Shown here: positions 6,232 to 10,949 of the stretch, one piece after another
Position numbering within the stretch: position 1 is the first letter of the stretch
Layout: each line of letters begins with the position of its first letter
Assembly: GCA_031265005.1 (NCBI GenBank)
Contig: JAISDD010000091.1
Span: 1-10,949, forward strand
Direction of reading: 5' to 3'
Length of the DNA stretch: 10,949 bases
DNA from: Syntrophomonadaceae bacterium
GTDB taxonomy: Bacteria > Bacillota > Syntrophomonadia > Syntrophomonadales > Syntrophomonadaceae
Made by a program: the position numbers and the translations under genes
The notes under the pieces: model-generated
Database searches by the model: none
The model's input: the letters and a program-made list of their open reading frames with translations, nothing else
Told to the model about the DNA's origin: nothing

Positions 6232-6909
6232 ATGAAAAAATTGTTTGTGATTGTTGCAGGGTTCCTGTTGCTTTTCGCTTTGCCGGCTTGCGGAAATGCT
6301 GAACCTGCTTCAAATGCGGAGCAGTCCGCAGAACCGCCAAACGCAACCGAACAAACGCTGGAAAGCGACGAAGCGGAAACGGAAACATCGAAGATTCCGA
6401 AAGCGGCAGAGCAAAAGGAGGCAGATACGATGAAATCATTGGTGGTATATTTTTCGTGGTCGGGCAATACCCGCTCGGTAGCCAAAGAAATCCAACAGCA
6501 GACAGGAGCGGACATATTTGAGATTGTGCCAGAAACGCCGTATACGGATAATTACGATGAGCTTTTGGACATTGCTCAAAACGAAAAGCGTGGCAATGCG
6601 CGTCCGGCAATATCAAGCAGTCCCGGCGATTTAGATGAATATGCGATAATCTATTTGGGCTATCCGAACTGGTGGGCGGATATGCCAATGGTCATCTATA
6701 CATTTATCGACGATTATGATTTGTCCGGTAAAACTATTGCCCCGTTTTGTACGAGCGGCGGTAGCGGCTTTTCCGGTTCCGTAGGCACAATCAAGTCTAT
6801 GGAGCCGGACGCAGAGATTCTTGACGGGCTTCATGTCAGAGATTCCGGCGCGGCGAATCCTGGCAGCGCGGTGACGGATTGGCTTGGTAAACTAAACCTT
6901 GCGGGATAG
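6232..6909 (+). CDS. flavodoxin-domain lipoprotein
   Basis: This 225-residue protein from the chosen start has a lipoprotein signal (MKKLFVIVAGFLLLF, lipobox LPAC, Cys20), an acidic Ala/Glu/Ser linker (21-66) and a flavodoxin domain (67-222) of the Flavodoxin_4 type (PF12682). FSWSGNT (74-80) is the phosphate-binding loop for FMN. YPNWWADMP (144-152), GKTIAPFCTSGGSG (167-179) and the C-terminal WLGKLN are typical of the family. Flavodoxins carry electrons via FMN and normally work in the cytoplasm, so a lipid-anchored one is unusual. The signal lacks a twin-arginine motif. In-frame upstream starts (GTG 6169, ATG 6202) exist, but none has a well-placed ribosome site; 6232 was chosen because it gives a normal-length signal peptide. 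An internal AAGGAGG and ATG (6430) lies at the domain boundary. The domain is paralogous to the C-terminal half of the next gene. Confidence 0.85.
   Translation: MKKLFVIVAGFLLLFALPACGNAEPASNAEQSAEPPNATEQTLESDEAETETSKIPKAAEQKEADTMKSLVVYFSWSGNTRSVAKEIQQQTGADIFEIVPETPYTDNYDELLDIAQNEKRGNARPAISSSPGDLDEYAIIYLGYPNWWADMPMVIYTFIDDYDLSGKTIAPFCTSGGSGFSGSVGTIKSMEPDAEILDGLHVRDSGAANPGSAVTDWLGKLNLAG
6415..6432 (+). promoter_or_regulatory. internal Shine-Dalgarno and ATG at the domain boundary (flavodoxin gene)
   Basis: AAGGAGG (6415-6421) lies 8 nt before an in-frame ATG (6430-6432), the first codon of the flavodoxin domain (MKSLVVYFSWSGNT). This is the best ribosome site in the gene. Use of it would yield a 159-residue soluble flavodoxin of normal family length. 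Confidence 0.65.
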
Positions 6910-6920
6910 GAGGTATCGCG

Positions 6921-8384
6921 ATGAAACGGTCGATAGCATGGGTGTTGTTGTTGGTGTTATTGTCATCTTGCGGCACATCGAATACACCAGTTGAAATAGG
7001 AAGCGCGGACATCGAAAACGAAAGCGCACCGACTGAAAATGTCACTACGGAGGTAAATAACGTGAATGTTCCAGAGAATTTCGTATTGATTCAAGGAGGC
7101 TCTTTCCAAATGGGCAGTCCTGATTCCGAAGCATGGCGCGGCGCGGACGAACAGCAACACACGGTAACGGTAAGTGATTTCTACATGGGCCGCTACGAGT
7201 TGACGCAGGAAGAATATCAGGAACTTGCAGTCTATAATCCAAGCACTTTCTCCGGCGCTAATCTCCCCGTTGAAAATCTTTCGTGGCTCGACGCGATTCT
7301 CTATTGCAACGTCCGAAGTGAGAAAGAAGGCTTGACGCCCGCTTACGCCGTAAACGGAGAAACGGTCACATGGGACCGCAGCGCGGACGGCTACCGTCTG
7401 CCCACGGAAGCGGAGTGGGAATACGCCTGCCGTGCGGGAACGACAACTCCGTTCTATACAGAAAACTCCATCAGCGCGGAAGAAGCCAATTATTACGGCC
7501 ATTATCCTTACCAAATCGAAGAAAACTATTTTTCGCAGGGGAATTTGGATACCAAGCCCGGCGAATACAGGCAAACAACGTTTGCAGTAGGCGAATTTTC
7601 CTCTAACAAATTCGGGTTGTATGATATGCACGGCAATGTCGGGGAATGGGTTTGGGACTATTATGGCGAATACAGTACGCAGGAACAGAGCGACCCTCCC
7701 GGACCCGCTTCAGGAACGCTCCGCGTATATCGTGGCGGCGGATGGAATGATTTTGCAAAAAATATGCGTTCCGCTTACCGGGCAACATTGGCGGCTGACA
7801 AAGGCAGTTTCAATATTGGTATTCGCCTTGTCCGCAACGCGGCGGCAGGTTCAGGAAGCATCACCGCTTCCGGTCCGCAAAGTGAAACCGTTTCGGGCAA
7901 CGGGAAAGTATTGATTGCCTATTTCTCTTGGGGCGGCAACACGAAAGGGATTGCGGAAGAAATTCAGCGACAGACCGGCGCGGATCTGTTTGAAATTGAA
8001 TTGGCAAATCCTTATTCGAGCAACTACAACACTGTACTGGACGAAGCGCAGCGCGACCAAAAAGCGCAGGCGCGGCCGGAACTGACGAATCATGTGGACA
8101 ACATGGAGCAATACGACCCCATCCTTATCGGATATCCTAATTGGTGGGCCTCCATCCCTATGCCGATTGCTTCTTTCCTCGAAGAATACGACTTTTCAAG
8201 CAAGACAATCATCCCGTTTTGCAGTCACGGCGGAGGGCGTTTTGGGCAGAGCCTGACCGCCATAGCAAAACTTGCACCAGGCGCAACAATGGGCAATGCT
8301 CTGTCAGTCTATTATTCGGGCGATTCGGGACTGTCTGATGACATCAGTAAATGGCTTGATGACAACGGGGTTAAAAAGCGATAA
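6921..8384 (+). CDS. FGE-like (SUMF1) domain fused to flavodoxin, lipoprotein
   Basis: This 487-residue predicted lipoprotein has a signal ending LLSSC (Cys17) and an acidic linker to about residue 47. A formylglycine-generating-enzyme-like domain (PF03781) covers about 50-306: LIQGGSFQMGSP (56-67), YRLPTEAEWEYACRAG (158-173), GNVGEWVWDYYG (238-249), RGGGW (271-275) and IGIRLVR (299-305). A Gly/Ser linker leads to a Flavodoxin_4 domain (about 328-485) with FSWGGNT (335-341), YPNWWASIP (405-413) and CSHGGG (434-439). In true FGE two active-site cysteines follow the RGGSW motif; aligned here they are Asp277 and Met282. Sulfatase activation is therefore unlikely, and the domain may serve binding or another oxygen- or metal-linked role. 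AGGAGG (6908-6913), overlapping the previous stop, sits 7 nt before the ATG. A second site at 7049 precedes the FGE-like domain. Confidence 0.88.
   Translation: MKRSIAWVLLLVLLSSCGTSNTPVEIGSADIENESAPTENVTTEVNNVNVPENFVLIQGGSFQMGSPDSEAWRGADEQQHTVTVSDFYMGRYELTQEEYQELAVYNPSTFSGANLPVENLSWLDAILYCNVRSEKEGLTPAYAVNGETVTWDRSADGYRLPTEAEWEYACRAGTTTPFYTENSISAEEANYYGHYPYQIEENYFSQGNLDTKPGEYRQTTFAVGEFSSNKFGLYDMHGNVGEWVWDYYGEYSTQEQSDPPGPASGTLRVYRGGGWNDFAKNMRSAYRATLAADKGSFNIGIRLVRNAAAGSGSITASGPQSETVSGNGKVLIAYFSWGGNTKGIAEEIQRQTGADLFEIELANPYSSNYNTVLDEAQRDQKAQARPELTNHVDNMEQYDPILIGYPNWWASIPMPIASFLEEYDFSSKTIIPFCSHGGGRFGQSLTAIAKLAPGATMGNALSVYYSGDSGLSDDISKWLDDNGVKKR
7049..7064 (+). promoter_or_regulatory. internal Shine-Dalgarno and GTG at the domain boundary (FGE-flavodoxin gene)
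   Basis: GGAGGT (7049-7054) is placed 8 nt before an in-frame GTG (7062-7064, residue 48), followed by NVPENFVLIQGGSF, which looks like the natural beginning of a stand-alone FGE-family protein. It repeats the arrangement in the two preceding genes. Confidence 0.5.
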
Positions 8385-8414
8385 AAAATAGTTCAAATTT
8401 TGAAAGGAGAAATC

Positions 8415-9161
8415 ATGGCTATTAAAGACAAAGTGGTAATCATCACAGGGGCTTCATCGGGAATCGGTGAGGCCACGGCAAAACTGTTGGCAACCAAAGG
8501 GGCGAAACTCGTATTGGGCGCTCGGCGCGAAAAAAGACTGCAAAAATTAACAGACGAAATTATGAAAGACGGAGGTACGGCGGTTTTCCAAGTGACGGAT
8601 GTCACTAAGGCCGAGGACAATCATAGCTTGGTCGAGTTGGCAAAAGCCGAATTTGGAAAGGTCGATGTGATTTTCCTGAACGCCGGGCTTATGCCAAACG
8701 CGCCGCTGTCGAAACTCAAAACAGACGAATGGGATCGCATGATAGACGTAAACATGAAGGGTGTCTTGAATGGAATCGGAGCCGTGTTGCCGGAATTTAT
8801 AAAACAAAAATCCGGCCATGTCATAGCGCTTTCATCGGTGGCGGGAATCAAGGTTTATCCGGGAGCGGCGGTTTACGGAGCGACGAAATGGGCGGTTCGG
8901 GCATTGATAGAGGCCTTGCGTATGGAATCCGCGCAGGAAGGAACAAATATCCGCACGGCGACACTCTATCCCGCCGCAATCAATACGGAGTTGCTTCAAA
9001 CCATATCGGATGAAACGACTGCAAAAGGTTTCGGCGAACTGTATCAGGCTTACGGAATCAGTCCCGACCGAATTGCCAATATAGTTGCCTTTGCGATTGA
9101 ACAGCCGGAAGATACCAACATCAGCGAGTTTACTGTCGGGCCGACAGCGCAGCCGTGGTAG
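8415..9161 (+). CDS. short-chain dehydrogenase/reductase (SDR)
   Basis: This 248-residue cytoplasmic NAD(P)-dependent oxidoreductase of the classical SDR type shows the cofactor motif TGASSGIG (11-18), Arg37-Arg38 after the second strand (favouring NADP(H)), Asp62, NAG (89-91), Asn113, Ser140-Ser141, and the catalytic YGATK (Tyr154, Lys158). The end, INTELLQTISDE and FTVGPTAQPW, resembles the YdfG/clavulanate-dehydrogenase-like group; the substrate is not predictable. The start follows AAAGGAG by 6 nt; an in-frame TTG at 8400 would lie in front of the ribosome site and is rejected. The gene lies 30 nt after the FGE-flavodoxin gene and 51 nt before the CMD/cupin gene start, consistent with one operon. 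It has no leader and no internal initiation site, unlike the three genes before it. Confidence 0.92.
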   Translation: MAIKDKVVIITGASSGIGEATAKLLATKGAKLVLGARREKRLQKLTDEIMKDGGTAVFQVTDVTKAEDNHSLVELAKAEFGKVDVIFLNAGLMPNAPLSKLKTDEWDRMIDVNMKGVLNGIGAVLPEFIKQKSGHVIALSSVAGIKVYPGAAVYGATKWAVRALIEALRMESAQEGTNIRTATLYPAAINTELLQTISDETTAKGFGELYQAYGISPDRIANIVAFAIEQPEDTNISEFTVGPTAQPW

Positions 9162-9212
9162 TGCAGAACAAATATGCAAAATCTGAAAATACACGAAAGG
9201 ACAGGTAATGAT

Positions 9213-9965
9213 ATGACAATGCAAAAAGTTACCGCGGGCAGGGACGCGTTCGGTGACTTCGCCCCCAAGTTCGCCCAATTAAATGACGACGTACTGTTCG
9301 GCGAGGTCTGGTCACGGGAGGAACAGCTTTCGCCCAGAGATCGCAGCCTGATAACCGTCACCGCGCTGATGACGAGCGGTATTCTTGATTCATCCCTTGC
9401 CTTCCACATGAGCAAGGCGGAAAAAAACGGAATCACAAAAGAAGAAATCGCCGAAGTCCTGACGCATCTGTCTTTTTACAGCGGATGGCCGAAGGCGTGG
9501 GCGGCGTTTCGGATTGCAAAGGAAGTTTGGACAGTTGAAATCCCGGATGAAGGTTTTAGCATTGACAAGTTGGGTGATGGGGCCATCTTCCCAATCGGTG
9601 AACCGAATGACATTTTCGCGAAATATTTTACGGGGCAAAGCTATCTGAAAATGTTGAACATAGAGGGCATTCCCGTAGCGCACGTCAGTTTCGCTCCCGG
9701 CTGCCGCAATTGGTGGCACATTCACCATAAGGGCGGGCAGATTCTGTTAGTAACAGGCGGCAAAGGGTATTACCGGGAATGGAACGGGGAAGCGCGGGAA
9801 TTGCGGCCAGGGGACGTGGTTCATATCAAGCCGGAAGTGAAACATTGGCACGGCGCGGCGGTAGACAGTTGGTTTTCGCATATTGCTATAGAAATTCCGG
9901 CGGAAGGCGCGTCAAACGAATGGTGCGAGCCGGTAACGGACGCAGAATATAACAAATTGGCGTAA
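9213..9965 (+). CDS. carboxymuconolactone decarboxylase-like and cupin fusion protein
   Basis: This 250-residue cytoplasmic protein has two domains. Residues about 13-105 are a CMD/AhpD-type domain (PF02627): LSPRDRSLITVTALMTSG (39-56), FHMSKAEKNGITKEEIAEVL (64-83), THLSFYSGWPKAWAAF (84-99). It lacks the CxxC pair of AhpD peroxidase reductases, so it belongs to the decarboxylase-like group. Residues about 155-230 form a cupin: PGCRNWWHIHHKGGQ (162-176) supplies His169 and His171, with Gln176 where many cupins have Glu, and PGDVVHIKPEVKHWHG (199-214) supplies the second motif. The start at 9213 follows GAAAGGA; an in-frame ATG at 9174 has no ribosome site. Such fusions commonly accompany flavodoxin, SDR and LysR genes in gut bacteria. 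The substrate is unknown. Confidence 0.88.
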   Translation: MTMQKVTAGRDAFGDFAPKFAQLNDDVLFGEVWSREEQLSPRDRSLITVTALMTSGILDSSLAFHMSKAEKNGITKEEIAEVLTHLSFYSGWPKAWAAFRIAKEVWTVEIPDEGFSIDKLGDGAIFPIGEPNDIFAKYFTGQSYLKMLNIEGIPVAHVSFAPGCRNWWHIHHKGGQILLVTGGKGYYREWNGEARELRPGDVVHIKPEVKHWHGAAVDSWFSHIAIEIPAEGASNEWCEPVTDAEYNKLA

Positions 9966-10034
9966 GGACAGGGTATTCACAATGGAAATAGCTGCAAAAT
10001 CTAAGATGTATGTATGGCCGAAACAAGGGGCGGG

Positions 10035-10709
10035 ATGAAAATTAAAAAGACCAGCAGGATTCTTGTGGATATGTCCATGACTGTGTTATTCTTTTTGATG
10101 ATGGCATACCATCTGATCGGCGATGATTTGCACGAATGGCTTGGAGCCACCCTTTTCGCGCTGTTCATTTTGCATAATATTCTGAACCGAAAATGGTACG
10201 GCGGGCTTTTCAAGGGGAAATACACGGCGGGACGGCTTTTTCAAACCGCTGTCAACGTCCTGTTGCTCGCCGCGATGGTGGGAATGATGATCAGCGGCAT
10301 GATGCTATCCCATGATGTGTTTGGCTTTTTAGACCTTAACGCGGGAATGTTAGGGCGCAGACTGCACATGATATGCGGCGTGTGGGTGTTTGTTCTTATG
10401 TCCTCCCATCTCGGACTTCATTGGGCCCTATTGCTCGGCGCGTCGAAAAAGCGCGCGGCGAAATGGACAGGAAGTAAATGTGTGATTGCTGTATCCCGGA
10501 TTGCTGTCGGGCTGTCTGCCGCCTATGGGATTTACGCCTTTGCCGTTCGGCGGCTGTGGCAAAGGATGTTCTTGCTGATCGATTTTGTTTTCTTTGATTT
10601 TGAGGAACCGACGATCCGGTTCTTCGTGGATTATATCGCCATGCTGACGCTGTTTGCCGCCGCCGCGTATTATTTCGCGAAACTGCTGCGAAAACAGCGT
10701 AAACATTAA
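10035..10709 (+). CDS. DUF4405 cytochrome-b-like membrane protein
   Basis: This 224-residue integral membrane protein has hydrophobic segments at about 10-27, 35-50, 72-91, 109-134, 150-170 and 196-216. Histidines lie in or beside these helices: AYHL (His26), LHEW (His33), LHNIL (His47), His93, LHMI (His111) and SSHLGLHW (His125, His129). This fits DUF4405 (PF14358), a cytochrome b561-like group, and suggests bis-histidine haem ligation (inference). It could pass electrons across the membrane to or from the lipid-anchored flavodoxins. The start chosen has GGGGCGGG just upstream; an in-frame ATG at 10014 has no ribosome site and adds a polar stretch. The C-terminal helical part beyond residue 140 is less typical. 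Confidence 0.75.
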   Translation: MKIKKTSRILVDMSMTVLFFLMMAYHLIGDDLHEWLGATLFALFILHNILNRKWYGGLFKGKYTAGRLFQTAVNVLLLAAMVGMMISGMMLSHDVFGFLDLNAGMLGRRLHMICGVWVFVLMSSHLGLHWALLLGASKKRAAKWTGSKCVIAVSRIAVGLSAAYGIYAFAVRRLWQRMFLLIDFVFFDFEEPTIRFFVDYIAMLTLFAAAAYYFAKLLRKQRKH

Positions 10710-10734
10710 CACGGATACAGGTAGGTGAAGCCGG

Positions 10735-10949
10735 ATGATTGACGTGATCAGGCGGGAATGGATTTATATTTGGTATTACTTTACCGTGCAGCTTGAGCAA
10801 ATCGCTCTCTATTGGGCGCTCGGCATGGTACTTGGTTCCGCCATTTCCGTATTCGGGAAAGAGAGAATCCACAGGCTTTTTGAAGGCATCCAAAACAAGC
10901 GCCTCGGCGTCTTGGGCTTGATTCCCGCGAGCCTGATCGGAATAGCTTC
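10735..10949 (+). CDS. YraQ/ArsP-type permease, N-terminal part
   Basis: The gene begins at an ATG after AGGTGAAG and runs off the right edge; 71 complete codons are visible. The text MIDVIRREWIYIWYYFTVQL, followed by ALYWALGMVLGSAISVFGKE, then a KRLGVLGLIPASLIGIAS stretch, is the N-terminus of the permease family PF03773 (YraQ/ArsP_1). These are multi-helix inner membrane proteins, some of which export organoarsenicals, while for most the substrate is unknown. It follows the DUF4405 gene by 25 nt and is likely in the same operon. The function-defining helices lie outside the window. Confidence 0.75.
   Translation, partial: MIDVIRREWIYIWYYFTVQLEQIALYWALGMVLGSAISVFGKERIHRLFEGIQNKRLGVLGLIPASLIGIA

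Noticed and set aside
6014..6688. A 224-codon open frame on the minus strand opposite the lipoprotein genes
   Set aside because: It has no ribosome site and a composition rich in Pro, Ser, Arg and Leu like an antisense shadow, and it spans two well-supported plus-strand genes.
6963..7631. A 222-codon minus-strand frame opposite the FGE-like domain
   Set aside because: It is Arg/Cys/Phe-rich, without recognisable motifs, and antisense to a domain with clear family motifs.
8390..8403. Inverted repeat TTCAA...TTGAA before the SDR gene
   Set aside because: It is too short, has no T-run, and lies within an intergenic gap that is likely transcribed through.
1..10949. CRISPR arrays, tRNA or rRNA genes, intact insertion sequences
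   Set aside because: No regularly spaced repeats, cloverleaf-like segments, rRNA-like sequence or transposase motifs were seen on either strand.

Overview
The window looks like a chromosomal stretch of a spore-forming Clostridia-type Firmicute, perhaps of the Peptococcaceae/Desulfotomaculum side. The evidence is a leftward operon encoding stage II sporulation protein P, a YIEGIA-family membrane protein with its small 'capping complex' partner, and a DUF1614 membrane protein. It lies next to a dUTPase-like gene and a DUF512 (PDZ-like, radical-SAM-associated) gene. Shine-Dalgarno sequences are strong and of Firmicute type.

Layout. Positions 1-207 (minus) hold the N-terminus of the DUF512 protein. 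An AT-rich divergent promoter region (208-474) separates it from a short dUTPase-fold gene (475-861, plus). Convergent to that is the sporulation operon (1036-3973, minus), transcribed DUF1614 > spoIIP > YIEGIA > capping subunit, with genes overlapping or touching. Positions 3974-4643 contain a minus-strand promoter candidate, an orphan terminator-like hairpin, a decayed zinc-ribbon gene fragment and a palindromic operator candidate. From 4644 to the right edge everything is on the plus strand: a LysR regulator, a terminator/promoter overlap, three consecutive lipoprotein genes (cyclophilin-like fold; flavodoxin; formylglycine-generating-enzyme-like domain fused to flavodoxin), a short-chain dehydrogenase, a carboxymuconolactone-decarboxylase/cupin fusion, a DUF4405 cytochrome-b-like membrane protein and the start of a YraQ/ArsP-type permease. 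This right half is visibly richer in G+C than the left half. Together with the decayed gene at the junction, this suggests an acquired accessory block.

How the genes may work together (inference). The right-hand operon reads as a LysR-controlled redox module. It has flavodoxin domains predicted to be lipid-anchored outside the membrane, a multi-histidine membrane protein that could pass electrons across it, and cytoplasmic oxidoreductase and CMD/cupin enzymes. No substrate can be named from sequence.

The most striking observation is that each of the three lipoprotein genes carries an internal, well-spaced Shine-Dalgarno sequence (GGAGG, 8 nt before an in-frame ATG or GTG) exactly where the lipoprotein leader and linker end and the folded domain begins. 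This suggests either dual translation (anchored plus cytoplasmic forms) or recent grafting of leaders onto complete cytoplasmic genes.
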